The notes under the pieces: generated by a model
Database searches by the model: none
Told to the model about the DNA's origin: nothing
The model's input: the letters and a program-made list of their open reading frames with translations, nothing else
In this document: in pieces, positions 30,196 to 45,700 of the stretch
Layout of the letters: each line of letters starts with the position of its first letter
Position numbering within the stretch: the stretch's first letter is position 1
Program-made: the position numbers and the translations under genes
DNA from: Megalobrama amblycephala
Taxonomy: Eukaryota > Chordata > Actinopteri > Cypriniformes > Xenocyprididae
Length of the DNA: 64,000 nt
NCBI RefSeq assembly: GCF_018812025.1
Contig: NC_063053.1
Location: forward strand, 6,859,623 to 6,923,622
Reading direction: 5' to 3'

Positions 30196-33100
30196 CTAAA
30201 ACAAGAAAGACAAGCAAAGAATTACATCACAAGACTATTCTGAAGTTGAGGGAAAAAAAAGTCACTTCTGAATTATATTTTGATTTGTGATCATGGTAAT
30301 GGATTTAAATGACAACTATTATAGTAGTAGTATTAGTACACTGTCAAACCTATTAACAGTCACTCAAATATTACTGAAAGTTTATTGCACTTAATAGAAA
30401 AAGTTAGGTGAACTCAATAACTTATTATAAGTAGAACTCAAAATGAATCAATCACAGCAGATTTCTAGTTCCCAGCATTTGCTTCAGACTCTGTAGAGAG
30501 AGTCAATGTTAAATTAAATGTTATTTTATGTGTTTTTGCACAAGATTAATGCAGGGCGAGATCTGTTTATTGTTATGTTGGAATTTAAAAGGGTTTCTTT
30601 CTGTCATGTCTGAGTTTTTGGGGGGTTACCATTGTGCTGAAGAGTTGAGCCTGCACTCTAAAAAAATTAATTCAGGGGACCTGTTACCACAACTTAAATA
30701 AATGCATGGTTGCAAGTAAAAAAAAAAAAAAAATCAAATTTATTGTTTTATTAAACCTTTTAAGTTGCAAATATTATTTTGTTGAGTTCTGTTGACATAA
30801 AAATCGTGTTACGGGGGGAAAAATACTCTTTTTTGGTGGGGTTCCCCTGGTAAAATTCGCATTCCAGGGGCTAAATATGATGTTATTTGGTGTCACTTCA
30901 ACCTGCAGACATGAAAAATATCTCACGGCAACAGTGTTAAAGTAGCCCAATTACGCGGGAAAACCAGACTTGTCAACACTGCACATGTTAAGCATTAGCC
31001 TGCTAAGCAGCTAGCTAACTAGCAGGTAACTATAAGAGAGTAGAGTAAATTTTTTTTAATTGTTTTAATTAATTAAGTTGATTAATTTTTGAGTGAAGTT
31101 TAATTGTATTTTAGGAAATATTCTTTTAGTGAACTTAACTATAAGTTCACAGTACTCATAATAACTATTGATTTGTAAACTTTGAAGCAAAAAACTCTGA
31201 AGGTTTGAAGCAATCGGTTTCCTCAATTGAAATGATGAAACTTGTTGGGTTTTACAGTGTAGTAACTAGTAGTGCTCGTTTCATTTGATTAACAATTAAA
31301 CATTAATTTTAGTACATTATTATTTACAGAATATTCATCAATTTTAAAAGCAAAAAATATATCTGAGCACGATATGTTTGAGCACACAAATATTTCAGCA
31401 AACATATTAAGTAGCACAATTGTTTTCAGCATTGATAAGAATGCAGCAAATCAGCATATCAGAATGAATTCTGAATGATCATGTGACACTGAAGACTGGA
31501 GTAATGATACTGAAAATCCAGTTTGGCCATTACAGGAATAAACAGAAAATAGAAATTTCACAATATTACTGCAATATTTCACATTTTTACTGTATTTTTG
31601 ATCAAATAAATGCAGCCTTGGTGAGCATAAGAACGTGGGAAAATTATATCTAATACTTTTGATATATAGTGCAAAAATATAACTTTTACTCAAATAATGA
31701 TCAGAGTAGGAAAAATGTATTTAGATGCCAATAAGGAGACATGACAAGTGAAAGCTGACAAAATGTTTTTGGGTTCATCAGTGTCAGTGAATTAAATGTG
31801 ATCCATTTACTCAAATAACAGGTTTACTATCTAAAAAACCATAATGCTTCTTAATCATGTAGTACCTTCTTGTCAGCTTCTTGGTCTGAGTGGTGACTTC
31901 GTCCTGAGTGGATGGTGGATTTAAGCTTCTCTAGTACCGAGCGACCCTCTGACCTTTTCTCATCAGGGGGTGTCAATGGCTTCACTGGGTGTGGACTAAA
32001 AGACATTGACACGGTAAGATTAGACAGGGTAGAGGGCAGAAAAGAATGGTGGCAGCTTAAAATAAATCAATCAATTTATTCACAACAGCACACCATTTAA
32101 GATGTTTTCAAGAAAAGCTCTTAAGGCCCATTCACACTAATGACGATAACTATAACGATAAACATATAGTTCTAAAAATATCTAAAAATAAAATAACCTA
32201 AACTTAAACTTTAAATATTAAAAGAATAGCAGAGTCCACACCACAACTTTAACAATAACAGCACAGAGAAACAATATCACTGGAATTACTTTCAAAACGG
32301 TGTGTGGTGTGGACGCTAATGTAGTTATCGTTATAATTATCTTTAAAGTTATCGTTCTTGGTGTGATCAGCCTTTAGTTCAGAGACAAGGAGATCTCCTC
32401 TTGGACACAATAAATGTTGCATTCAGTCATCATCCAACAACCCCTCAGACTAGCTGTAGTAAGGTTAATCAAGCAAACAAATATGAAGGAAACAACTAAG
32501 CCACCGAAGTCACAGAAACTAAAATTTACTCAGCCAAGCTTCCTGTGGACCGAACCACACATCTCACTTGGTTGGACCGAACCACGCATATCACTCGCAG
32601 CTCACTTGGTTAACACCTGCTAATTGAAGTGAGGCTCCCCCATCCCAACTGTAGGATCCACAAGAGAGTGTGAGCCTATGTGTGATTGTCCATGGAGAAA
32701 TCAGGAGACATGCTGCTACCACAAACAAATTAACACAAGAGAGAAGATGTGGATGAAGGGGAAAGAGTCTCCCTGCAACCCAAGAAAGTGAAGTGCATCG
32801 ATTGCGAGTATATAATAAGACATCCCAAAAGACACCTTGCCCAACCCCATAACACTATTTTCACAAGAAACACCTTGCACCACATATCTAAAACAGGAAA
32901 TCTGTAGTTACTGAAACTGGCAAGACTGTAGAAATTGTAGATGTATGTAGAAAATCAGTTTATGATGCTCTAGTCCATGCACAGTCCATCACCATAATAA
33001 TTTCTAGCATGGATGGTCCATATGGTGGTCTTATCTCAATTACTCAATAAATGAGAATTATCAATTATCAGAATTACCAAAATTTCCACATGACTGCATC

Positions 33101-36100
33101 ATTCATTTCTAGGAGTGGAAATGACCAGTTTCAGTAATTACAGATTTTACCTTTAAACATCATTGAAGACAATAAGATTTAAAGCTGAATGAAAGTGACT
33201 GGAAAGCCCAAGAAATTTCTAAAATATCTTCAGATGTGCCCATTAATGCAAGACCAGGACCTTGAGGATTTAACCTCGAACTCTCATAACAAATACAACA
33301 AAATTAATTGAGACCTCACCTGCCCTGGTGATCAAATGGTTGAGTTTTATCCTGAAGAAAAGGATTGTATGATGTAGTAGGCTGCATAGTAGGAAGAGGA
33401 GCAGCAAGTTCTGGACGTGGCAATGACTCCACTGAGGTAGGGGGAATTTTGGGAAAGGGGAATAGCTGGGGAAATGCATTAGTATCTACTGCTACATGTG
33501 GCGTTGAGGAAGCTACAGGTGAAAGGTCGAACAAAGAAGATGTAAAGTTAAGGCTACGATCATGCCTTGAAGCCAGCTTTGGCTGATCAAATAGTGAAGG
33601 TGCTGATGGATGGGGTAAAGGGGGCCAGTTTACTGGAAATAAGTCAGGTGTCTCAGAATCGTGAATAGCTGGGGTTGTCCACATTTCAATATTTCTGTCT
33701 AGATTCTCTGCAGATTCAGGGTTTGCAACTGAACTTCTACTAGTACAGTCAAGGTGCGTTTCAGTTGGCTGGGGTAGAAAGATGTTTTTCAGGTCAGAAT
33801 CAGTTATGACAAGGTCCTGAGTGATACTGGAGGTTTGGTCTAATGTAAAATCGGATAGAAACACGTTGGGTTCAGTCAGCTGGGCTAAATGTAGGTTGCC
33901 CTCCGATACAATCCCAAAAGATTCAATATTATGGGATTCATCTTTTTGCACTTTTTGGGAATCGTTTTGTTTGGTTGGGCAGGTTTTACAGTCATTTACC
34001 AGACATGTTTCTCTATCTAACGGTGCAAGCTGAGCCTCAAGTTCTGCTATCATATCCGAGGTAATAACAATTGGCATCATATCTTTGGAAAAGTCGTTTT
34101 TCTCAACAATGTCCCTTGAAGGGTTGTGCTGTAGCATTGCTTCATTAAAATCTGACTTTATCATGTCAAACATTATGTTCTCAGAAGATGTATTGTGTGA
34201 GGGGGCCGATTTTTGTGTAAAGGTATGCGTTTCTGGCAGCAGGTCCAATAAGCAATTTCTCTGTGAAACATGTAGAGGGGATTCTTGAGAGAATTCTGGC
34301 TTTGGCAAGACCTCTTGAGATGGTTTAATGTTGTCTTCTATGACCTGATTTTGCTTACAAGCCATTTCTGGTACAGCCTTTACAGACGTGTCATCCTTTG
34401 GCATGGCATTAGAGATTTGGTTTGGCAAGGACTCAAATTTCTCTACAGACCAATCACGTTTGGGTTTCACATCCTGTGTGAGCTCTAAGCTAGGGGAAAT
34501 TGAATCCTGCTGAGACACACAAGTAAGGTACTGGTCTGATTCTGCACTCTTGTACAAGCTGTGGAGGAGCACACTACCAGGCGAGAGCACAGTGTTTGGA
34601 TCTGATGCATCCTCATGTGTCCCTGTTCTAATTCCAGTGGTGGGAAGGAGATGTCCTTCAGGATGTGCTGGCCCATTAGAATGCATTATTTCTTGCTCTT
34701 CACTGATGCTCTCGAGTAGATTACCTGTTAAGTCATTTTTGCATGGACTGGTGGGCAATTCACTGGCTTTCTGTTTGTCCTCCTGCATGTCTTTAGACAT
34801 GGTTTTTGAGAGCCTTGGAGAGGAACTGCCATCAAATAGGTTCTCTGGAACAGAGTCTTTGATTTCAGAACAGATGTCTTTACTACTGACACTCTCTAAG
34901 AGACCATCTCCTGATTCATTCTGAAGCATGGTGTCCATAACTGCATCTGCTTTCTCTTCATTCTTCACTGGCAATGCAGCTGACACTAGGAAACTCTGTG
35001 CTGATTGAACATGAATTCTTGAAGGCTCAGTGGTTTCAACTAGGGACTTTCCACTTACTGCCACAGTTTGAATGAGTAAGGCATTCGATCTCCAAAATTC
35101 TTCATCAGATTGTATTATATTACCTGGAATGATGTCACTTTGTGGAGAATGACAGGGCTCAATAGACTGGTGGTCTGGGTCTCCACCTAGGGAATCAGAT
35201 ATCACAGTAGACTGTTCCAGGGTGTCACCTGAGCTGTTGTCTCTACAGAATGGCATAGGATCCTCATGGACTATCACAGACTCAATAACTGTAGCAGACT
35301 CAAGTGCTTCAGGCCTCTGTGATGTTTCAGGATTTACAGACACCCCCTCTGAGAACTCAAAGCAGATACCAGGAAGAAGGTCAACAGTATCTGCTTCTGA
35401 TAATGATGGCTGTTTGACATCTGATTTGGCATTTTGTGAGTTTATGGACATCTTTGGGTGGTCTTCAAGAGTTGTGGCATCAGAACTGTCTTCATTCATG
35501 GAGCGGGATGACAGTGTAGGATAAGGGCATGCAAGTGTATTCAGTTCAGAAAATTCTAAACTGGAATTTTCTGGTAAAGAGATTTCGGATAAATTCATAT
35601 CAAATTCTAGGAAGCCATGTGAACCATGATCGGTGAGGTCAGGCTTGTCAGAACTAGAGCAAACATCATTAACATCACTTCCTGAAACTTGAGATATCTC
35701 AGCAGCAGCAGTTTCCTTAGATGCCTCTACAGTACCTGCTGAAGCAGTTTGCCCTAAATCAGTTAGGTCATTTGTATCCGACACCATTAAGCCACCCAAA
35801 GCACCCGAGGGCTCTTGATTATTTGTTTTCAGAAGGAGAGCAGGGGGTGTAACTGAATCTTTTGTTTCATTCATCTCATCTGAAGGCTTCAGTCTGTCCT
35901 TGGCAAAATGTTCAAATTCATCCTTTTCTGTCTGTCCCTCGAAGTGAGAAATTAAAGGATCAAATGTAATATCCATTTGGGAAGGTCCTTGTTTGTTTCC
36001 AATCCTTAGCAAATCTGGGGTGGCATTACCACCAGACTGTGAGCTAAAGAGAGAGGGCAGATCAGGTGTTAAAGGAGCAGCAGAATGAAGCTCCTGAAAA

Positions 36101-39100
36101 AAAGGATTCTCCGGTGCAAGTGGGAGGAAGGGATTGGCCTCAGAAAAGGGTGGTAGAGAAGTGAAGGGATTATCGTGTTTGTCAGCCATACTCTGTGAAG
36201 GGTCATTAAAGGTCAAGGGTGCAATTGGACAGATTGTACTGGCACTCCAGTGTGACCGAGGAGACACCAGTGGGCTGTGAAAGGAAGGTATATACAGTGC
36301 ACTTCATTAGTAACCGTGACCTCCATTAAACCCTTAATAACGGCGAGAAACAATGACGGCCAAGTGCAATGACCAGTGACCTTCACCATCGTAAATGCGA
36401 AATCCTTCAAACACCAATTGTGCACCATGCATTCCAAACAAAAAAGACGTCTGCTACAGGAAACTTCTAAATAGAATAGAAATTGTGTTGTGCTCACTAT
36501 CAATAACACTATCATATTTCTCATAAAACCCATACTGTGGATAGTATGCTTGTTTTTTATTTATGTGATATCTTTATGACATTTTATGATGAAATGTGCA
36601 GCATATGCTGGAAATGCACATGATAATATACAATATGACAACTCCTCAATATGTTACAGTTGTATAAATATACAATTGCATACTGTATCAAATGTTGTTT
36701 AAAGAATTACCATGCAGTAGTGCCTTGTGATGTGGCAAGCAGTAAGACAGAGTAGAGCAGCCAGACACTGTTTTCTAAATACTATCCCAAGGTATGTAGA
36801 AACGCTGAGTTTGAAAAGGCCATAACAAATCACTGAACCGTATTAGAGGGGGAGGTGAGAGATAGGAAAAAAAAAGAAAGATTGAGCAAACAACAGACTT
36901 TTACAGACTGAAGTCTACACCCATATAGTTAAGTTCATACATAAACTAAATAACTTTTTGCTTCAAGCAAGAAAACATAAGAGAGCATGTGATTGGTTGG
37001 GGTATTTGACATGTTCCAGTAGCTAAACTTCAATGAAAATTCTATGAAATCATTTGAACTAGATGTCACAGAGTTAATAAAAACATGCTAGAAGCCAGTT
37101 GCTTAGGAAAAGATTAACAATAGTTGTGAGCTAAACTGCATTGTAAATGGTGATTTTCAAAAGAAAACTGTTTTTATGTTAGGTCAAGGCTTAATCTGTA
37201 TCCATTTAATAGGTCATTAGCCATAGAGATTTAGTCTGTTATGGGACATTTCATGGGTGAATAATAACTTGATCAGCATAGATTATATTCTCTTTGAGGT
37301 CTATGTGTTTAAATCCGTTTATCTCACTCCCATCAGGATTTCAAGGGACTTTTTTCAAATTATTGCGGCCCAGAAACGACACTGCTGTTTGCAGAATTTT
37401 TGTGTTGTTTTGCATTGAAATCCCACCATAAATTATTATTACAGTAGAAGTGCAATTCCTGTAAATATGTTGTGCATAATAAATGAATATGCATTAATAA
37501 GTGCACACTGACTAGGCTCAACAATGAGTCAATATATTTGTTTCTTTTTGATCTTTGCATGATCAAGTAGCAAATTCCAAAAGGCGTTTTTGCATCTTTG
37601 ACAGACGCAAATATGCAAATATCTGTGCTCAAATATGGCGCATTTCATAGGTTCATTCCAAATAATGTAAGCAACTAAATCCTGCTAAGAAGAGTCCTTC
37701 CTCAAGGCCATTAGCAAAGAGTACAGATGAATGTCATTTCAATAGAGAATATTTATGATAAGACAATCCGTATGACCATTTTAAGGGCTGAGGTTTTACT
37801 TGGAATTTCAAAACCCAAGACACAAATGAACAACATTGGAGGTAAAAGTGTTCTCCCGTTTTGTTTAACTAATGGGATTTAAAATAAAGTGTCAATGACG
37901 TCTTCGCACATGTACCAAATGTGAAGATACGAGATGTAATGCTGCTCTCTTCTGAGTAATCTCACTTCAAGTGCCCTACAGAGTGAGTACAACATAATGA
38001 AGCTCAACTGTGGAATTTGCTCCAAGACATCAGCAGGAAACTTCAACATGAGATTAATTTGGAATTCACAGATCTTAATTGGCTAATATTGCTTTCTTTT
38101 TTCCTCTCAAGTTTGCATTTTTTTTGCTAAAAAATGAAGATGTGACATAACTGAAAGCATTAGCAATTAATGCAGGGATTTCTTTATTTGCATTAATTTT
38201 TGCAATTGAAAATCCAATGGATTGGATCCAATTGCAATGGATGTTTATGAGCATGAGCATGCGTGTGTGTGCATTTTTGTTGACGCAGCATGAAGAGGCA
38301 TTTCCCTGCTTTACAAAAACCCAAACCAAAGCTCTGAAAAAAATAGAACAGAGTGTGATTTACCATCACCAATGAAAAAAAGAAAATATTTACCAAACAA
38401 TGGACAGAATACACACCTACAACAGAAACAAGAATGCAGTTATACTGGTTCAGGTCAGTGACAGATTTTAACTGACTGACTCCTCCCATTCATAGCGAAC
38501 ACAAACACTCCCACACACATTCAGATCCATCTGTCTACAATACAAAAATAGCACTTTCCGGTTAAAATTGACAAATCGAAGCTTGGTATTGAGGGAGAAC
38601 GAGTGTGAAAGTGAGAGAGAGAGATGAAGAAAGTTAAAGGAAATAATTCAAGAGTTCAGGTTTCCAGGCAACACCTCCCTCTGCAGTGCAGATGCTGAAA
38701 CTAAATCTACGGCTGTATGTCACAGCGTTCACACACATACACACACATGCACACGCACACGCACACACTTCTGTTTAGCATCTGTAACATAAATATGGCA
38801 AAAATAAGTTTACCTGGGTTTACTGTGCGAGTCCTTGGAGCTGAACCATCCTTTGTGTTTGACTTCCACAAGTGGTTGAGCATGTTCTGCTTCCTCTTTA
38901 CTTATGATTGGTCCTTTCCCAGCCGAATCACCTCTCCCATGTGAAAACAGGCCCCTCCTTTTCTTGTTTTGAGTCTCTGTCTCTCCAGCAGGTATCACTG
39001 TTTCCATCACAGTCTCATCTGTGACTCTCCCAGCATGCTCTAATGCTGCTACAATGGCAGCTTTTTCTTCCTCTCCGGGTTTATCGAAGGACCAGCGGCG

Positions 39101-39636
39101 GCCATCCACAGGGCCGCCGTTTTGCTTTTCTTCCCCACGTCGAGAGAGGTTCTGCAGGGAGAGGGAGAGAGAGGAGCCCTTCTGAAGCACCCCGAGAGCT
39201 GGGAGTTGGGGCTCGTGCCTTGGCTTTGACTCAGGCTTGGATAGCCTGGTTTCTTCGGATTTCGGTTCAATTTTCTGAGGCTTAACTGGCAGCTTGGTTG
39301 CCTGTGGTTGACCTGACTGAGATACTGGTTTGGTTGACTCTCGTTGAGGTTGTTGTAGTATGAGTGACGGTGGGTGGTGAGTAAGAGGAGACGTTTCAAC
39401 CGGATTCCCGTTCACGCACACTGAAGGAAGCAGAACTGGGGTGTCGTTCTCTGACGTCACAAAATGAGGCACTGGTAAGCTGATGTCATACATCACGTGT
39501 CTGACGGGAGAAACCTGTGGTGAGGGAGCCACTGTGTGTTCTGAAAGAGAAAGAGTTTTATTGTTTTCTTAAAGTCGCAATGTAACGGACAAAACAACAT
39601 TTTTTTTTCCATGTGACACATTGAACAGATTATTGG

Positions 39637-39675
<39 letters not shown>

Positions 39676-42600
39676 GGATGGGGACTTGATTGGATGAAGG
39701 CAGATCTGACTGCGAGTATGCAGTCGATTGTAAGAAAGAGACGGAGTTTAATCAGAATAAATGACTGGAGAGTCCAGCATACGTCACCAAAGATAAGTCT
39801 GCCATTTCACTGAAAGGTTGAGTTATGACATTAAAAATTACAAGTTTAAAAAAAAAAAAATTGAAACATGCACATGAATTAATAATTTACAATAAGATCA
39901 ATAACATGCACTTAGAAAACAGACAATGAATTTCATTCAATTTCATGCCGACTTAATGGGATTTTTTTTTTTTAAGAAAATGAGGGATCAGTCTAATTTA
40001 TTTTTTGTGGTACTTACAATATAAATAAATGAGGCCAATATTTAGAGGATTTAAAAGCAGAAATGTGAAGCTTATATTTTAAAGGTGCCCTAGATTCAAA
40101 ATTTTAATTTACCTCGGCATAGTTGAATAACAAGAGTTCAGTACATGGAAAAGACATACATTGAGTTTCAAACTCCATTGCTTTCTCTTTCTTATGTAAA
40201 TCTCATTTGTTTAAAATACTTCTGGAAAACACGCGGATCTCAACATAACACCGACTGTTACGTAACAGCCGGGGTGTACGCCCCAATATTTGCATATGCC
40301 AGCCCATGTTCCCAACATTATGAAAGGCATTAGACAAGGGCAGCCAGTAACGTCTGGATCTGCACAGGTGAATCAACAGACTAGGTAAGCAAGAACAATA
40401 GCGAAAATGGCAGATGGAGCAATAATAACTGACATGATCCATGATAGCATGATATTTTTAGTGATATTTGTAAATTGTCTTTCTAAATGTTTTGTTAGCA
40501 TGTTGCTAATGTACTGTTAAATGAGGTTAAAGTTACCATCGTTTCTTACTGAATTCACGGAGACAAGAGAGCCATCACTATTTTCATTTTTTAAACACTT
40601 GCAGTCTGTATAATTCATAAACACAACTTCATTCTTTATAAATCTCTCCAACAGTGTAGCATTAGCCGTTAGCCACGTAACACAGCCTCAAACTCATAGA
40701 GAATCAAATATAAACATCAAAATAAATACTTTACTCACATAATTCGAAGCATGTATACAGCATGCATGACGAACATCTTGTAAAGATCCATTTGAGGGTT
40801 ATATTAGCTGTGTGAACTTTGTAAATGTGCTGTAATATAATCGAGAGCTCGTGTGGCAGGGAGCACGCGAATTAAAGGGGCGGCGCGCTGAAAAAAATCA
40901 GTGCATAGTTAATGGTGCCCCAAAATAGGCAGTTAAAAAAATTAATTTAAAAAAATCTATGGGGTATTTTGAGCTGAAACTTCACAGACACATTCAGGGG
41001 ACACCTTAGACTTATATTACATCTTGTGAAAAAGGCATGCTAAAATGCTAAAATGCATTTCAGAAAGAGGGCAATGTATAGAATGAGAAAAATGCATATA
41101 ATTGTACACAGAACAGGTTAATAAGCAATTTCTACACTAAAATCATGTGAACATACTTATTATTTACGTTTTCTGGCTCAAGTACTTAAGCAGCAAGTAT
41201 TTTAATGTTGCTTGCACTTACCTAAGACAGTATTGGGTAATATAAGGTAACTACATTAAGGTTAGGTTTAAGTTTTTCTGTAACCCACATTTTAGTTTAA
41301 AAAATAAAAACAGAGACAAGTTGAGATAATTTTTTATGTTGATTGAGTTAAATTTGTACTGAACCCAGAATATACCTCAAAAAAAAAAAAAAAACACCAA
41401 ATTTTAATGTGCATACCTGGACTGTCTGCAGTCAGGTTGCTGCTGTTACTCGGAGAGTTGGACAGATCTGAGACCACCACACTGATTCCTGCTGTCGGGC
41501 TGAGGCTGCCGCCCCGCGATGAAGACTCGCTGCTCTCGGAGCCCAATGACGTGCTTGAGCGTGTGTCTGAAGACTTCCTCAACCTCCCACGCAGGAAAAA
41601 ACTTCTCATCTTACTCCTCCGGACCTCCCCGCCTTCGTCGTCCTCGTAGTCTTCCTCGCCACCCCCATCACTCGGCAGCCGCCCCCGCACGCGTACCAGC
41701 GATCCGTATCCTCCAGCGACGATGGCAGAAGAGGAATCTTCTTCGTTAGAGCGCTTCTTAGCTCGCATGCGTTCTCTGAGCTTGTCGAATGCAGAGCGAG
41801 GTTTGTCCTTCATGGAAAGGTCGTACATGCTGGCCGTCAGGTTGTGCCGAGTGAACTGCACGGTCAACTGAAGCTCCCCTCTTTCCTTCTCCTTTTTGCC
41901 AGTTTTAGAATGCAGCCGGTGCCACCTATGAACAATAATGAGTAAAGAAAATGTTAAAGGGAGGCACAAATGATAGGAAGCGGAACTAGAGGCCAAAAGT
42001 GATGTTTGGATTCATTTTCAATGACCCTACAAGTTTAATTAAACCATCAAAATAAGAGGAAAATATTTTTAAAACATGAAGGAAGAACAAAACACTAAAC
42101 TTGGTTAAGGTTTTTATAACCACACTGGACCCCTTTGAATTTCATTGTATGGACAGAAACAAAAAACATTTTTCAAAATAACTTATTTTTGTTCCACATA
42201 AGAAATTAAGTCATTCAGGTTTGAAATGACACAAGGGTGAGTAATGATGTCAAAACTTTCATTTCTGGGGTAACTATTCCTTTTAAAATGATTGATTTAG
42301 ATGTTTATTTTTTTAAACGGGCCATTTATCGTTATAACATGAAAATAATTATCAGCTTTATTTATAATTTTAATATAATAATTTTATTATTTTAATATTA
42401 AACCGAAAAATGTCTGTGTCTTTTGGATTGGTGGAATTGTGAGAGAAACTTTATATTTGTAGCAGTCAATCCACTGAAGGTTGAAGAATAGATTAATTGA
42501 TCTGATGTTCAAGGTTTTGCCAAGTGCCCTCTCCTCTACATTCACACGGTTTTCATTTTCTAACACAAATACACAAACTTTATGTTTGAACTCAAATGGT

Positions 42601-42678
42601 CAGATCAAATGGTCAAATGGTCTCCCTGCTAAAATTAATTGAGGATTTCCTGATCCCGAGTTTTTTCATGTAAACACA

Positions 42679-42723
<45 letters not shown>

Positions 42724-45700
42724 TCAGACATGCTGACAAAGGCAGAGCTGGGACAAGGTCAGCTTTCTTCCATCAGCATTATTGCTTTTCTAGACAAGAC
42801 AGCACACACACACACACACAAATAACGCAATTTTCTTATTGTTAGAAACTTGGCTGACACATTAAAAGAAAACAATTATCCAATTAACAGATGAACAGTT
42901 AGGCGGATCCACCCACACATGGATGTCCATTAATTATTCACATTAACTAATAAACACATTTGGCATTATTCCAGTGCACTTATGTTGCTATGGTAGCATC
43001 ACATTGAAGTGACACTGGGATATGTTGTTTTATATTGCAATTAGTAAAGGTGATACATACATTAATTTTTTCAGTGTTAAAAATAGCTCCTCCTGTTCAA
43101 ATTTAATATGCAAACACTACTATATGTAACTTCAATTCCATCAAAATCCATCCACATATATATAGTTAAAAGTGGAAGAATGTTTGGAAGGATGTTTCTT
43201 TTCTTGCCGAGTATATTTCACTTATAATTCATGTACATTGTACAACATGTAGACACATGCACATCGTCTCATTGGACTATGGATTGAAATGGGGGTAGTT
43301 TGATGTTCTGATGCCAAAGCAGATTAAAAAGATATCAGTGCATCTGGAAAACACAAATATTCACACATATGCACAAACAAAAAGACATATCAGTCTTGTG
43401 ATGTCATGGCAAAGTATCAAAGACCACCAGCAAAATCACAATCTCTAACAGGAAATCAAACATTCTCTTTCTAGGTCATAACATCTACAGCATTTCTGAC
43501 ACCCTCGCTTTAAGCATGGAGCAAAGTCACTTCATCCAAAAATGAACACCCATGTCTCATAGATGTGCAAACTTATAACTCCATCTTTTCAATGTCCAAT
43601 CATTGTTACCATGCCTTTTACGGTCTTTAAAATCCACCTATTTCTATATCATTTTAATTTATGCTAGGGCTGTGCGATATGACGATATATATCGTTACCA
43701 TGAAATAAAATGTCTATCGTTAGAGATTTTGCTATGTCGTATATATCGTAGTATGTAAATATATTGCACTATTGACACTTCAGAGTGATGAAATGCATGA
43801 CTGAGAATATAAAGAGCGGACGTGCTTGATGTTAAAAGAGTTAGAAGCGCAATATATCCTGAAAAGGAACGCGGTGCAGAGCTCGTGCTGACTGGTACAC
43901 TGCCAAAGTGCGCGCATGAAACCTGCCTCTCTTTTAGAAGGCAATCGTGAATTAGAGACGTGCTCGATGTTAAAGTGTATTAAGCACAATAAATAGGGGT
44001 GGGCGATATACTGGTAGACACGATTAGCCTGTAGAAATTTGTCTGGTAGAGATTTTGTACGATCATCTCTGTTGCAAGAGGTTGCTATGCTGCGCGGTCA
44101 CGAAAGTTTATAATTTGCATGAGTTTTTAAGCATTGTGGTTTAAAAACAAGTGGTTTTAAGACGTTTAAGTAAAGACTATATATTGTTTTTTATACCTTT
44201 GATTACTTTATACATGTTTTAGTACTATTTCGCCAGTCTTTGTTCTATTGTAGTTGTTTTCTTTGCTCTTTATCACAGTTTATTTGTATTCAGTAAGCTT
44301 GAAAGTTTTTAATCTAGTATTTATTTTTTTAATTATATTAAAATTAATTCTAATTATGAAATATCAATGATATGGAAAATTTTGATATCATAAAAATCTT
44401 ATTTAAAGCAAAAATAACTAACTAGCCTATATTGTGATATATATCGTTATCGTGATATAAAATTACCCAAATGGTGATATAAGATTTTGGTCATATCGCC
44501 CAGCCTTAAAGGTGCCCTAGAACCAGTTTTTACAAGATGTAATATAAGATGTCCCCTGAATGTGTCTGTGAAGTTTCAGCTCAAAATACCCCATAGATTT
44601 TTTTTTATTAATTTTTTTAACTGCCTATTTTGAGGCATCATTAACTATGCACCGATTCAGGCTGCGGCCCCTTTAAATCGCGCTCTCCCTTTATAAAGAT
44701 TTATAAAGAATGAAGTTGTGTTTGTGCGTTATACAGACTGCAAGTGTTTAATAATGAAAATAGCGACGGCTCATGACTCCGTGAATACAGTAATAAACGA
44801 TGGTAACTTTAACCACATTTAACAGTACATTAGCAACATGCTAACGAAACATTTAGAAAGACAATTCACAAATATCACTAAAAATATCATGTTATCATGG
44901 ATCATGTCAGTTATTATTGCTCCATCTGCCATTTTTCGCTATTGTTCTTGCTTGCTTACCTAGTCTGATGATTCAGCTGTGCACAGATCCAGACGTTAAT
45001 ACTGACTGCCCTTGTGTAATGCCTTGAACATGAGCTGGCATATGCAAATATTGGGGGTGTACATATTAATGATCCCGACTGTTACGTAACAGTCGGTGTT
45101 ATGTTGAGAATCGCCTGTTTTTCGGAGGTCTTTTAAACAAATGAGATTTACATAAGAAGGAGGAAACAATGGAGTTTGAAACTCAATGTATGTCTTTTCC
45201 ATGTAGGCATACTGAAGTTTTGTTATTCAACTATGCCAAGGTAAATTCAATTTTTGATTCTAAGGCACCTTTAATTTATGCATAGTTCCTTTGAGAAACC
45301 ACTAATTTATTACCAACTAATGAACATTATTACGACCTACATATATATAAAATATATTGACAACCTTCTCAAAGCAAGAATCACAGCCAATAAGTTGTTA
45401 GTGGTGTTTGCTAAAGGGAAGCATCACTATATTTATACATAAATATAAATATATATTTCATATATAAAGAGACAGATGACAATCCCCATTCACAGAGATC
45501 TGTGCCCTGTCCAAATACCCACACTTGCGGTCTTGGCCACTTGAGAGCTTGTGCACGTGACAGGAAGTAAGTGCGCAAGACTGTGCCATGTCTTAAAAAT
45601 GCCCAAGTGCAGTCCCCTTAATACACACTAAACCCACACTATCTTGAATACCGCTTCTGAGCACTATTCAAGGTTAAGCATATCCCATCATGCATTATGT

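Noticed and set aside
33365..35524. Plus-strand ORFs opposite rab11fip5 exon 4
   Set aside because: Antisense shadows of a long coding exon; no recognisable protein or splice structure.
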